DNA of 64,000 nucleotides from Ascochyta rabiei (Eukaryota > Ascomycota > Dothideomycetes > Pleosporales > Didymellaceae): the NCBI RefSeq assembly GCF_004011695.2, contig NC_082405.1:1550001-1614000 (forward strand). The letters are read 5' to 3'. Below, one piece after another: positions 1 through 11,787 of this stretch. A program made the position numbers and the translations under genes. A model generated the notes under the pieces. It worked only from the letters and a program-made list of their open reading frames with translations. It did no database searches and was not told where the DNA came from. Within the stretch, counting starts at the first letter, position 1. Each line of letters opens with the position of its first letter.

Positions 1-43
1 ATGCTGGCACAGCAGATGCAAAAAAATATCTGTTTTATTTCAG

Positions 44-1132
44 CATCTCCAAGTTGACCTCAAGTTCTGTTCGACACAAGAGGCCCGCGACTTTCTGGAT
101 GCGTTCAAGGATGCTGCGACAATCACCCAGAATAATGTCTTCTACGCTTATGAGCACAACAGCATCAAGACCTTCAGCAGCGCAAGCTTTGACATGATGA
201 AGGATGAGCGCGCCAGCCGCATAGCTCAGCATCGGATGGATGCGCCTGCACCCTCATCAGAATGGCCAAGGTACTTTCATCTTGCGAGAACCAAAGCTTC
301 TTACTAATGACAACAGCCTTCGGAAGAGTGGTGAGTGGTCCGATTTCACCATCATGGCGGGAGGCAAGTCCTTCCCAGTTCATCGCGTCAGGTAGGTCGA
401 CCATGATGCAACACTCACTGTACATACCTGACAAACATCCCCAGATTGTGCAAAGATTCCTCCTATTTCACAGCAGTTTGCAACCGCGGTTTTGCAGTCT
501 GTTTGCCTCCTTATGGATCAACGCTAAGTAGCTGACATCGCAAGGAGAGCAACGACCGCTCGATCCAGCTCCCCGAATCTGAGCGAACCATTGATACCCT
601 ACTCGACGAGATGTACGACACGTACAATTCAACGACTGGGTCCCTCTTCACTGGCTTCGCGCTGCGATCAGAGATGGAGAAAGAGCGTGTGCTCAATGAC
701 CTGCTCGACCTGTTCGTTGCGTCTGATAAGGTACGCTTCTTTGCTTGCAGTTATCCAAGACAATACTGACAGGAGCTACAGTACAACTTCGAGAGGATCA
801 AGACCAAAGTTGCCAGAGCCATTATCGACCGTATGCCCTTCGTCCACGACAGCTTGACCATCGTCGATTCCTCCAACTACATCTTCGACGATGGATGTCC
901 ACAGGTTGACTGCGGCCTTCGTAAGGCTGTTGTTGCACAGATACAATGCCGTTTACCTGCGATCATCAACGACAAAGCTGCTTGGCAGGAGTACTCAAAC
1001 AACAAAGCACTCTTGAAGGCCTTCCATATCCAGTTGGCTCATCTAGATGCAACTGCTTGGTCAGAAGATTCCCCAACGTTGCTGAGCCCACCTCCAACAC
1101 CGACAGGAGGAAAGAGGAAGCGCACTCTGTAA
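44..1132 (+). CDS. BTB/POZ domain protein, probably 5'-partial
   Basis: Likely exons are 44..270, 317..391, 445..496, 545..730 and 782..1132; all four internal junctions keep one frame. The BTB core reads GEWSDFTIMAGGKSFPVHRV, then CKDSSYFTAVCNRGFA and IQLPE, the usual fungal BTB pattern of a D-x-T strand, VHR and CxxSxYF. BTB domains mediate dimerisation and often link substrates to cullin-3 ligases; the exact role here is unknown. The C-terminus holds an LSPPPTPTGGKRKR tail that could act as a nuclear signal. The first ATG pair is at 194/197 and would give 246 aa. The same frame is open further upstream to a good 3' splice site (TTTATTTCAG ending at 43), so the gene probably begins left of the window. 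I am confident of the BTB identity and unsure of the start. Confidence 0.75.
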
Positions 1133-2408
1133 GCGTTACGACAGTGACGAAATGCCATACCGCAGAGGTTTTTGGTCAGAGGGAAAGGCGACGTTTCCGG
1201 AAAGTCTTCCATGATGACGGTCGACCTTCAAACACAAATCCGACGCTGAGTTGACAGGATTAGTCTGGAATTGTATGGTGGAGTCGACAGGAATGGGTAC
1301 ATGGATGTGTAGTTATCTGGAACTGACACAGCACAACTCGTGCAAGGGTATATGATCCACAAGTTAAGTAACATTACCGTCTCACACACACAGTGGTTGA
1401 AACAGCTTCTCTCAATGATCTCGTATGTACCTACTCGCTCCCCAATCTCCATGTTCAGCCACCTCACCCACACCCGTACTTTGAGACCAACGAAGTATTA
1501 TTCTCAACATTGCAAAACAGCGGTCATACAAACCTCGGCATAAAACCTCTCTACCACATTGTGCACATAAGATAAGTCCAATTCAACGTCATCAACCTCA
1601 CCAGTTAGTCGGGCCACTCCGTTCGCGGTCAAGTCAACACTAAAACAATCTCCGAGGTCCAACAGGCGGCTTGAACGGCTTGTCAAGCCGACATACAGCA
1701 TTGTTAAACTGCTAGGTCACGCCAGTAGCGGCCATCACATCCTGGCCCTTGAAGGCTCAAGGTAGATAATTGAGCAAATAACGAGAATGAACGGTCCCTA
1801 GACTAACGCGAGAGTTGCCTGCGCTTGTAGCTAGGAGCGTGCCCTTGGCAGCTTGGTCGACATCACGTCTACTCCACATTTGAAATCGAGATTGCGTTAC
1901 GAGGATGCGAAAAACGTGTCTGATAGCAAAGTCCATCCAAGCCGCCAGCGGTATCATCCCAAGCTGCTTAAACTCCATGTCTTGAAATGGTATCATGCGC
2001 CGCCGTCACGGAAAGCCACGCCTAAGGAACACCCAAGTTGTAAAGATGGAACCATGTCAATTAGCGTGTCAACCCATTCCCCAGCACACCGAGTGCCACC
2101 AGCCAGAGTTATAAGAACATGAAACCCATCGTTCCACACACTAGATCCTCCATGAAATCGGCCTTAGACCAAAGCGTATTATCAAGTCAAAGTATACAAT
2201 CGAAATGCTGCTGCGGCATATGCGCAAGGAATCGTGGAATGACCTCGAGCTCCCATCGCAGTGCACCAAAGCAATGCAGGAGGGTATCATGATGCAGAGT
2301 CGAAGTCATTACCCGTGAGATGGCGTTTCCTTCCCCTTTACCACGACTCGAAAGATGGAAGAGACGAGCTGGCTCATCTCAGCACATCGTTCAAGGGTCC
2401 TTCACCGC
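1133..2408. other. Intergenic stretch
   Basis: This stretch has only short overlapping ORFs in several frames, none with recognisable motifs. It lies between the 3' ends of the BTB gene (+) and the GPI protein gene (-), so it should hold two terminator regions. No repeat or element was seen. Confidence 0.5.
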
Positions 2409-3129
2409 TTACAAGAAAGCAGCGAGGGCACCGACAACGGCGAGAAGGCCGACACCAGCCTGGGCAGCAGCGCCAGTGAACTCAGGCTGTGAAAGAGTTA
2501 GCTTGATAGTCCAGAGTGTCCGGAATCGAATAAACTTACAGTAGCAGGCTTTGTGCCGGTGGGGTAGCCAGTGGCAGTTCCCTGGGGGGCCGTGGGAACA
2601 GTGGCGTTGCTGCTTGGGTAGGGAGCGTGCGTAGGAGCAACCGAGGGAATGGATGCGCTGTAGACAGGGGTCTCGACCTTGCTGGAGGGCTTCTGGGCCT
2701 CAGGGGTGTGGGTGGTCTTGACGACGGTGGTTGTGTAAGAAGAGACGGTGAGGGTGGTGGCCTTGGTCACCGAGTAGGTCTTCTCCTCGTAGGTCACAAC
2801 AGTGGGCTCAGGGCACTAGAAGAACGTGTTAGCCTGCGTAGCTAGGTGACAGAACTGTGTAAACATACGACGAAGGTGGTCTCCTGGATAACCTTGGTGG
2901 AGGTGACAGGGTACTCCTCGTACTTGGTGCTGGAGGAAGCGACAGGGTAAGCCGGGGCGGAAGAGGCAGCATAGCCGGGGGTGGAGGCAGCGTAGACGGG
3001 TGTCGAGGCAGCGTAAGCTGGTGTGGAGGCAGCGTAGCTCTCAACAGCGGAGGAGCTGACGTTGTAGGTAGGGTTGTAAGCGTAAGCTGAGGCACTGGCG
3101 GCCATGGCGAGGACAGCGAAGGAACGCAT
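2409..3129 (-). CDS. GPI-anchored Ser/Thr-rich cell-wall protein
   Basis: Exons are 3129..2869, 2815..2540 and 2486..2409, giving 204 aa. Residues 1-17 are a signal peptide (MRSFAVLAMAASASAYA). Next comes a tandem AASTPxY repeat (about residues 32-62), then TTFVCPEPTVVTYEEKTYSVTKATTLTV at about 83-110, cited here only as a motif: one Cys-Pro followed by a TYxVTxATTLT segment, as in CCG-6-like wall proteins. A Ser/Thr/Pro-rich stalk follows, and a hydrophobic C-terminal tail (GLLAVVGALAAFL) preceded by small residues marks a GPI attachment signal. The last exon codes only for this anchor tail, so splicing at the second intron would decide whether the protein is anchored. It probably sits at the plasma membrane or in the wall as a structural mannoprotein. 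Confidence 0.8.
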
Positions 3130-3278
3130 TTTGATTGTAGGGTTGGTATTAAGTACGTTGGTATTAAGTTAAGGCTTTGGAGGTCGTAGAAAACGAGTGA
3201 AATCGGAGATATCCGGTGTATTAGTGTAGTGAGTGTGGGTGAGGAGGAGAAGTCATGATCAGGCACTGGGAAAGCTAC

Positions 3279-3284
3279 TTTATA
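3279..3284 (-). promoter_or_regulatory. TATA box of the GPI wall-protein gene
   Basis: The minus strand reads CCTATAAAGTAG here, 150 bp before the start codon of the GPI protein gene. Position and sequence fit a core promoter. It is inferred from sequence only. Confidence 0.45.
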
Positions 3285-4753
3285 GGAACTCGACGGTATA
3301 CCGGCTTACCAAAGAGCCAACATCGACAGTCAGGGATGTCACATCGATGGTAGCATCCACCAGCGAGCATCTGGAGAAGCTGGCCCGTGGTGGCGTCTTA
3401 GTGGATACGGTAAAGGGGGAATCGTTACCGGGCAGCGTCGATAAGGCTGGTCGTCTGAGCATGTTTATTGATGGAAGCTGAATTAGCCTATCACAATAGG
3501 ATAAAGTGCAAAGAAACGAGATGAGAACCAATTTCCCCTGCCAAGATCCGTGCAGCCTCAACAGCTCGCTTACCTTGTCTAACTGTTTTTACCTCAAAGC
3601 AAGTTAGTGCAAATAGTCTCTTACGCAGACAACGTGCACAACCGCCCGCTAGCCGTGCACAACGTAGTGTAGAGATGCGATTTGCAGTCGTGGTTAAGTC
3701 CAAGTGGAAAAGAGTCGTACGGCCTCCAGTGAATCTCTGGATCAGATGTAGGTGTCAGCGTATCTCGACGTTCTTGTGCATCTCGAGTCGTCTAAGCTTT
3801 TGTATCGATGAATCTGATTCATACATGCATGTATGGAGCATAGATCAAAGCGAAAATCAGTTCAATAGTTGCCCGCTATCAAACACAATCGGTGGAAGGG
3901 TTCGAGAAAGGGCGGTCTCCCGACGCACTGAAGAGGTGTTGGTCAACGCTGAGGTGGATACGTGCGGGTTCCTGCATTGTTGTGTCTGGACTCCAGACTA
4001 AGATCTGATGAGGGGCCGAATGCCGAAGAGCGCAGAGCCTTCGAACAATACCCGGTGGACCTGTGCTGGCCCGCATCTCTCACGAGAGTTCCACAGTTAG
4101 CACTCGCAGTACGAAAGAATCGCCAGATGATGTCGTGTTTAACGCTCAGCTCGTACCACCTCAACAAAGGGTGCGACCTTGTGCAATGATTGGCCGTGAA
4201 GCCCCCAACCCTATTGCCGCATCTCGAGTGCTGCCGCCCCATACGACCCTATTTGGAAAGTGTTCTTTGTGCAATCTCGCTCGAGCATCCTCCGCGCGTA
4301 TAGGAAGGTGATATCGAGCGCCACACTGTTATCGCGTGTGTTGCATCAACTTCTTTGTGAAATGAGTCAGTCAACAATACGAGCAGCCACATGCCTACCT
4401 AGCATTTCCCGCAAGTGGCGATAAATCCTGTATCTCTATGCGCGCCCAGGTCTCCATGACGATGCCGAAGTCTCGAATGATAGCATAAATGCGATTGCTG
4501 AGCTGAGCTGCTGCCGTGCAACATGTACGATGTGGCTCATCGTGGCGCCAAGACCTTGAACTTCGCACTTCGCCGCTTGTCCCTCCACCTCCATTATCAT
4601 CTCTAGGTTGCACGCCAATCACCACTGCATCGTGTTCATAACGGGACATGCGTGCTACTGATTTAAACAGCTTTTAGTACGAAGACCGATGAGACCTCGA
4701 TCACTGCCAGCAAATCCGCCCACTACCCTCAGCGTGGCGCAGAACACGTCAAT
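3285..4753. other. Intergenic stretch
   Basis: This is shared upstream DNA of the divergent GPI-protein and SET-domain genes. Only short, motif-free ORFs are present, and no repeats were noticed. Confidence 0.45.
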
Positions 4754-5353
4754 ATGCAAGCTAGAACGCCCCAGGAATGGCCTGAAGGCACAACGTACCT
4801 GCGCGCGCCATCTTACTCAAAAAAGCTCACTAAAGACAAGTTGAATTTGCTTCTCCTCTCAAAGGCAGATTTGTCGTCTACAGAGCGGGTTTTGACAACA
4901 AGAAGCCCTTATGCAAACGTTAAAATCAAGCCGATATCAAATGTTTCACACCCAGCACATGGCCAACATGGACTATACGCTGCGCAGCATCTACCACCGG
5001 ACAGTTTCATACTACCTTATCTGGGATTCGTACACGATCAGACTGAGACAGATGAAACGTCTGACTATGACCTTTCGCTGGACCGTGAGATTGGAATCAG
5101 CGTCGACGCTTCAAAGATGGGCAACGAGGCAAGATTCATGAACGACTATCGAGGCATCTCCACAGGGCCGAACGCAGAGTTTCGCGACGTCTTGGTGGAT
5201 GTGGGATTCGGTCTCGTGGAGAAAAGAATGGGGGTCTTTGTGTTCAGCGCCGGCAAGAGTGGAAAGAGAGCAAAGGGCATTGGGCCTGGCGAGGAGATTC
5301 TTGTGAATTATGGGAAAGGCTTTTGGACCGGGCGTCAGCCAGCTCCCGGATGA
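4754..5353 (+). CDS. SET-domain protein (putative lysine methyltransferase)
   Basis: This is an intronless 199-aa ORF. After a basic 60-residue N-terminus the SET core starts with HGLYAAQHLPPDSFILPYLG (about 72-91), followed by an inserted acidic segment. The substrate and cofactor motif MGNEARFMNDYRG (about 121-133) corresponds to the RFxNH region of SET enzymes with Asp replacing the usual His. The end reads GPGEEILVNYGKGFW, the SET-C motif in which the Tyr is catalytic. No pre-SET or post-SET cysteine cluster is visible, so a histone substrate cannot be assumed. The N-D variant recurs in small fungal SET proteins. The fold call is firm, the substrate unknown. Confidence 0.85.
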   Translation: MQARTPQEWPEGTTYLRAPSYSKKLTKDKLNLLLLSKADLSSTERVLTTRSPYANVKIKPISNVSHPAHGQHGLYAAQHLPPDSFILPYLGFVHDQTETDETSDYDLSLDREIGISVDASKMGNEARFMNDYRGISTGPNAEFRDVLVDVGFGLVEKRMGVFVFSAGKSGKRAKGIGPGEEILVNYGKGFWTGRQPAPG

Positions 5354-6916
5354 CGGCTCTGCGAGTTCTTTTTACAATATTACTTTCTGCTCCGGCCTTT
5401 CACAGACAACACTCGACCTATTGCCTTATAGTTTTGAGAGCTTCAAGGTGGCACATATCGTGCGGAAAAAACGGCATAGCTTTGTTGCTGCTTGGCCTCT
5501 TCTACATAGCTCCTGCTTTCAAGCGATCTCGTAGATATATAGATGAGCTGAGAAAGAGTCTCTAAGGGTCAGCTCACCAAGAGGCAGAGTCGAAGATACT
5601 TTTTCCCACTACGAGCAGCGTTCCACTCCTGCGCCAGGGTTCTTCCTGTTTTCGCGACACGATCCTCACAAACATGACGTCTCACCACTGACTGGTTAGT
5701 TGTTGTTCTGGAACACCGTATAGCACACCGCCCACAACAGTCATCAGTTGTCACTAAACTTATCTGCGCCTGATACAGGACGTCACGGCTGAGCACACCG
5801 ACCTCACGTGGGATCCAGCCACGTAACAGGTCTCAGGAAACAGGCTATGCTAGTGTTGGCGCTTCCAGCTGTGGCGTCGAGGCAATGATCTACCTAATCC
5901 ATCAATCACAGACCAGAGTGTCTGTTGCAATCAATTTCTGGATTCTTGGCCCAACGCCACAGGCCTACCCAATCGAACAATCTGTGAGGCGTTCCGCAGA
6001 AGTGTTGCCCAGGGGCCAGGAGTAACACCGGAGACCAGAACCACCGCTCAGCGGCGTGAAGGAGGTCTTGTGAGGAAAGCAACATACATGTTTCAACATA
6101 ACGTCATTTCTGGGGTACAGATGGGATTCTTACCCAAAGATGGCATTGCTGACACTTTCTGATGGCATAGTGAAAATAACATGTTCAAGAATGAACCGCC
6201 TCGGAGTTAGGGAGGCTCCGCGGTGTCGCATGCCTGCAGGTCCTAACCTCAATCACACCAATGAAAGATCTTCAGGGACTTCCTTCTAGCAAAAGCTGGC
6301 GATCGCGAGTCTACCCCGATACCTGATCCTCTGCGTTTTCACAGTGACGTTGTGTGGGTTCCGTGGGCACGACCCACTTTTGCACAGGGCATCGATCGAC
6401 AAGGGAGCTTTCAACCCCCAATCAGCGCTTCAGTTGTATTCCATCCCAGTTCCTGACCAAGCTCAACGTTCGAAAAGACGTCCATGCTCAAGGGCGGGTA
6501 CGCGGCTTGGTTTCAATTCAGGTCCATCGCAATGATTCCACGTCATGGCATTTGCGGTCTGGAAGAATGCGCATCTCGTAGCTAGCATTCAAAAGGGTCT
6601 CGCATCCGTCCTCCATAAAACACTGGCAACTATTACCGTAACCTAGCATTGTCCTTCCACGCTTGCGCGTTCTTGCAGCTTTAGCTCACTCTATCGCAAT
6701 CACATCGCCAATCAGCCAAACGACAAACTCTCAGCCGTTTCCGCAAGCGTTGCGTTACGCATCTCAAACCGTACCAAGCTACTTGGAACGCTAACGCTTT
6801 TGGGTCTGCTCAAGTCGTCCAGCTTACAACGATCCCCGCTCCAGCTGGACTATACAATTCAACTATTCGAAACAATTTCAAGCACACGACAAGCAACAAA
6901 TCAATACCACAGCACA
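5354..6916. other. Intergenic stretch
   Basis: About 1.5 kb without a supportable gene. ORFs are short and overlapping. The right part is the promoter and leader of the 171-aa gene and contains pyrimidine-rich and CAA-rich leader-like sequence just before its ATG. Confidence 0.45.
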
Positions 6917-7481
6917 ATGGCTCCCTCCACTAGACCTACACTGAACAGAGTAAGCATCACAAGTTGAAAAACACGACTAGCACTAACTTGCTTTGTAGAA
7001 TGAGTCAATGCAGAAATATATTCTGCTCGCAGCTCAGAAAGAAGCTGTTCAACGTCGAATATCAATGTCCATCCCGTTTGGTCTACCGATGTCGACATCT
7101 TCACCTGAATTTCAGTCACTGTCATCATCGCCTGTATCGCCGACGGATTCCACTTCGACGTATCCAACAGCCACTGAGCCAGTCCCCACGAGATCGAGCA
7201 CAGCAGCCCAGATGAGCGTTGATGACCTAAATACCGACGAATCCCACAAGCTCTACGAGATCAACCAGCAAATCGTAGCAACACTCATGGAGTTGCTCAA
7301 CACCGACGCCGTCAAGACTGACCCACAATACCGTGCCTTCATACAGGAGAAGCTTATGGAGTCTGAACACCATATTCGCCAACAAAGACGCCGACACTCT
7401 TCCAATGCCGAGCGAGACCATGCATCCTCCATTGCCCACCATTTAGAACTTGGTCTCAATGCTTCCAAGACTTGGACCTAA
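6917..7481 (+). CDS. Uncharacterised conserved-looking protein, 171 aa
   Basis: Two exons, 6917..6949 and 6999..7481, join in phase 0 across a 49-nt intron. The short first exon codes for MAPSTRPTLNR. The second begins NESMQKYILLAAQKEAVQRR, a likely amphipathic helix. The middle is Ser/Thr/Pro-rich (about 40-85). The C-terminal part (about 90-150) is helical and polar, with LYEINQQIVATLMELLNTD and a basic QQRRRH segment. I see no signal peptide, membrane segment or catalytic motif. The regular alternation of disordered and helical parts, the clean intron and the good ATG context (CACAATGG) make it a credible gene. No function is proposed. Confidence 0.65.
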
Positions 7482-9909
7482 GTTAATGGCATCTTTACGG
7501 ACTTGTGAAAACTCATGCGGCCTTTTCTTTCTATTTGGCGCTGGCTATGGCGTGTTGCCTTTCCTGAGATGGAGTGCTCAGATCAGAGGATGACTGAAGA
7601 AGAGAATGATACCCAATGCATACATGCATTACCTGGAGTACGGTGTTTGTAGAAAGCAACTTGCATCCTCTTGACGTACCACTACCTAAGAGCAATGTAA
7701 ATAACTCTTTCCACACTCTCTGCAGCGCTGTTCTGAATATGGCTACGCTCCAATAACATGTGCAATAACACCACAATTGAGTTTTCATGTGAAAACCTTC
7801 CTTTCGTGCCCACACCTACTGATCTTGGCTACAAGACATGGTGCATAGAAACGTTCTAGACTCGCATACTGATTCGGCGAGTTCCGACTTATCCGTAGCC
7901 CCTACAATCGTCTTCCTCTTTCTCCACATATTGCATTCGTACGCAACGGACCCTAGACTGAAAATTCTCTATCGCTCTGGAAATACCGCAAAATCAAGAC
8001 ATTCCGTCACTTTCAACCTACATGCTTCACAAGGTTTATTATTGGCAGTGCATTACTTGATAAGAAGTCGCCGCGCGCAAGTGGACACGGCACCCGCCGC
8101 AATCCTTTAGGCACACTCTCATAATGGGCATCGTCGATTTCGCCCCAGGTTTTCGCTTGCTTATCGGTGTGACATCATACCCAACGTCTTTCCACAACCA
8201 CAAATGCAACCCCAAGAATATATTCCGGCACAATACGCTCATCCTACCCAAACTCACAGGCCCAACAAAAGTCCAAGCGCTGGAGACAAGAGTTTCGGCT
8301 GGTGTCGAAAGATGTTGTTGCTAATCGGTATGCCCAGTGCGGGGAAATTGACGTAACCCCTCAGTCAGTTGGGTGAGCCTTGCATTATTCTATCCTCACA
8401 ACTGGGAGACCAATCGCAGGGAAACCGTCCTACTGGAAGAAGCCATGCTGAAAGTCTGAGCAACGGAGCAGCTGCAGGGTTCTTCTCGTGCATTCCAAAC
8501 TGGCTCTTCCACGCGAGCCAAGCTGATTGCGTGACCTTACAGCAGACGAAAAGATGCATGCATATGGGGAGGATGTGTCAGAGGCTTTCCGTCTGCTCCG
8601 GAACCTTCGCGACGGATGAATGCGCGCATCTCATACCAATAATGTCCCCTGCTGGATCATCAGGGCCCTCGGTTTGGTATTGACTTCGATTTTCCTTCGA
8701 ACGGACCTGCCTGGAGCTTCCTTCTCACCCATCTGCACCAGACGCCCCGCTTCGTCATCAAATCTATGGAATGCGGAGTGTGTCGATCCCTTGACATCCT
8801 GCTGCAGGGTTCGAAGAGCGATTGACTGTAGCCTTTGTCATTCGACGAACCGGGCCGGTAAGCTCATCACCATAGGTTACATCTGTCATTTGGCATTACG
8901 TTGTTGCTCGAAATAGCAGAAAGGCTTGAGGAAAGAAAGCCTAGCCTCCTGTTCAAGCTGCACAAGCATCAAGTCTCAAATGTTTTGTCAAGTCATTTCA
9001 GGCAAGCGACTCAAGTTGTCGATTGCCAGAATCGACCATGTGAAGGTAAGGCCGAAGGTTTCTTGAGCATCTCTATCACAGGCTGGAACGGGATGCCGAA
9101 TCTCCAAAGCAAAAGTAGGTCGCATGGGCCGATCCACTGCTTCTATGTGCTTCATCACCAGATAAAATATTGGGCCGGAAACCGCCGTCTAATTTACAGG
9201 CTGCATGCGTCTCACACCCCTCGCAGTGTCTTACTCTGAGAGTCTACGAGCATCTACGAACGAACGGACATCGCCAACATGGGATGAGAACCGGGGTTGA
9301 GCCAGCAGTTTCTCGGTCAAACTTGATAAGCGTGCGTATCATGTGCTACTTGTTACCAGCTCGATGTTTCCAAACAAAGACCGTCGGAAGTCTATGTAGA
9401 AGCCGTCTACATTCCTGTGTTATTACAGGAAAATACTCTCCTCTGAAAGGGGAAAATCTGGCTATTCCCACATAAATCACATGTATGTAGACTGGCAACG
9501 ATATTCCAGCCTTGTCTATTGTGCTTTTAAACTAATAAACCCGCTTTGCCCAAACAAGCTTAGTCAATCCCGAATGTAAACAGTTGGGCTGATATCCTAT
9601 CAAATTCATTGTATCCCTTGTAAGAACGGACTTTAAGAACCCAAGGCGTAAATGGTCGTGACCATAGAAAACATGTTGCCTTCGAGCGCCTCAAACATCT
9701 TCGGCTAGATTGAGTAATGGCTGAACAACGGAATGATTCCGCGTGCTCTTCCCCTCCATATAGCTCCAACTCCGACCTTATCAACGTGGCTGTTCACCGC
9801 GGCGAATGTGATACCTCGTCCCATCATGTCCTGCGTGGTCTCTGTTTGTCACAAACGGAAGTACAGGTGATACATGTCACCTAACTGACGCCCAGGATCA
9901 GTCAGAACA
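7482..9909. other. Intergenic stretch
   Basis: About 2.4 kb with no supportable gene. The ORFs are short, overlap on both strands and lack family motifs. No element ends or long repeats were recognised. Confidence 0.45.
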
Positions 9910-11575
9910 ATGTCATCCGACAAAGACTCCGCGAGCGAAAGCACCGCCTATATCAACGCCTCCGTGTACACCGTGAATGTCTCGAGTCCGTGGGCATCTG
10001 GTTTCATTGTATCCAACGATGGCTTCTTTACGCACGTCGGATCCACAGAGGAGATTTTATCCGAAGCGAAGCGGTCTCACCTAGTCGTGGTTGATCTGAG
10101 AGGTCGATTCACGATGCCGGGCATTCACGATGCGCACATGCACCTCTTGTTCTCTGGACTGGGCTTGACGTCACACGCTACCATTGACATGGACACTACC
10201 CACCTAAATATCGCCGAGAAAATCAAACATGGAAACTGCGCATGCGAGTACATGAATGCGTATCAAGACTGGGTCTTAGCCAGCGCTTACAATAACCAAG
10301 GGTTTCCTGATGGAGTCGCAGATCGCAAATATCTCGACAGGCTCTTCCCAGACCAGCCTGTTGTGGTGTCTGGAGGTGCAGCACATGCCATGCTGTTAAA
10401 CACAGCCGCCTTGGTTCAGGCAGGTTACGATATCGAAAACGAACCAGACACACACGGCGCCAAGTTCTTCCGAAGAGCAGATGGTAGTCTCACAGGCGAG
10501 CTCGCGGAGAGCGCGATGGCAAAAGCTGCCATCTCCATTCCTGCTCCTAGCCGCGCACACGTAAAGCGTGCATTGAAACATGCCATTCGACTTGCCCACA
10601 AAGCTGGTGTCACAAGCACACAAGAAGCAAGCTCAAACACGATCTTGCTGCAAGCATTGAGCGAAATGGAAAGAGAAGGGTCGCTGGCTTTGGAAATATC
10701 TACGCACATTGTACATGAGAACGAGTGGCTTGCTTCTGAGAGCAAAAAAGGTTTGCAGCAACTCCTCGAAGTTGCCAATCAATACGCGAGCAAACACATC
10801 GATACGCGCTTCGTCAAAATTATGATGGATGGCGTGCCTCTCCCACCACTATTCACACAAGCAGGAATGACCGAACAGGGGGACATCGATCACAGCATGA
10901 TTGTACCCCAGGATGCTGTAGAAGCCGTGCTCAAGTACGACAAGAAAGGGCTGACGGTGAAGATTCACTGCACTGGAACCGGCGCAACAAGGCACGCGCT
11001 CGATGCGATCGAAGCAGCAAGAAGGATCAATTTCAATGGTCCTAGGCACGAAATTGCACACAATTCAGGCGTGCATGATGGTAAGAAGATTACACATCTG
11101 CGAACCTATAAGTCACATTGTTCTAATATCTTACACAGATGATTTCAAGCGCTACGCCCCTCTTAACGTCACTGCCGAAATGTCACCTGCCGAACTATTT
11201 GTACATCCGGTCACGGCCGCGAGTGAGGGCCTGATGAACTGGAACTTCACTAGGATGATGGATGCTGGTGCTCATATCACCATCGGCTCAGACTGGGGTG
11301 CTGTGCCTGATCCCTCTCTATTCCAACACATGGCAAACATTGTCACAACAGTAGGACGAGGTGACAAAGCGGTTGGTGGAGAGGCTCTGTGCCTCATGAT
11401 GACACTCAACGGCGCTATCGCTGTGGGTAGAGAAAGGGAGCTGGGCAGCATAGAAGTCGGAAAGAAAGCAAACTTCATTGTTATGAATCAAGACCTCAGC
11501 AAGGGGAATTTCGATGGCGCGAAGGTATTGCGGACTTACTTCGAAGGGGAGAAAGTATGGGATGCCAATGCGTGA
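9910..11575 (+). CDS. Amidohydrolase family 3 (YtcJ-like) metal-dependent hydrolase
   Basis: Exons 9910..11080 and 11139..11575 give 535 aa. The N-terminal beta-sandwich strand (AYINASVYTVN) is followed by MPGIHDAHMHLLFSG at about 75-89, whose HxH binds metal in the amidohydrolase barrel. Later landmarks are a lysine strand (FVKIMMDGVP), HCTGTGA, the HEIAHNSGVHDDDF junction spanning the intron, and GSDWGAVPDPS, with the metal-binding Asp near the C-terminal end of the barrel. The final segment, ELGSIEVGKKANFIVMNQD, is the usual return to the sandwich domain. Members hydrolyse C-N bonds of amides or cyclic compounds, and the substrate cannot be read here. There is no signal peptide, so it is probably cytosolic. 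It converges on the acyl-CoA dehydrogenase gene 212 bp downstream. Confidence 0.88.
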
Positions 11576-11787
11576 GGGATGTCGTACTTTCCCAGGCTCG
11601 CGGCCGCTCCTCGGCTACTTGCTAACTGCGTCGACGCGTCGAACCTTCCTCCAAACTTTCACTACACAATTATCCAATCGCAACAAGTTGCTTCTGCACA
11701 GTCACAATGTTCTATGACATTAGGGAGGGTCTACGATGCATTTGTATTGTACAATTGGAGTTGTTGGATACATATTGCTCGGCTATC

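Noticed and set aside
8760..8850. Possible tRNA suggested by a GGTTCGA-like box
   Set aside because: No matching acceptor or anticodon stems could be folded around it.
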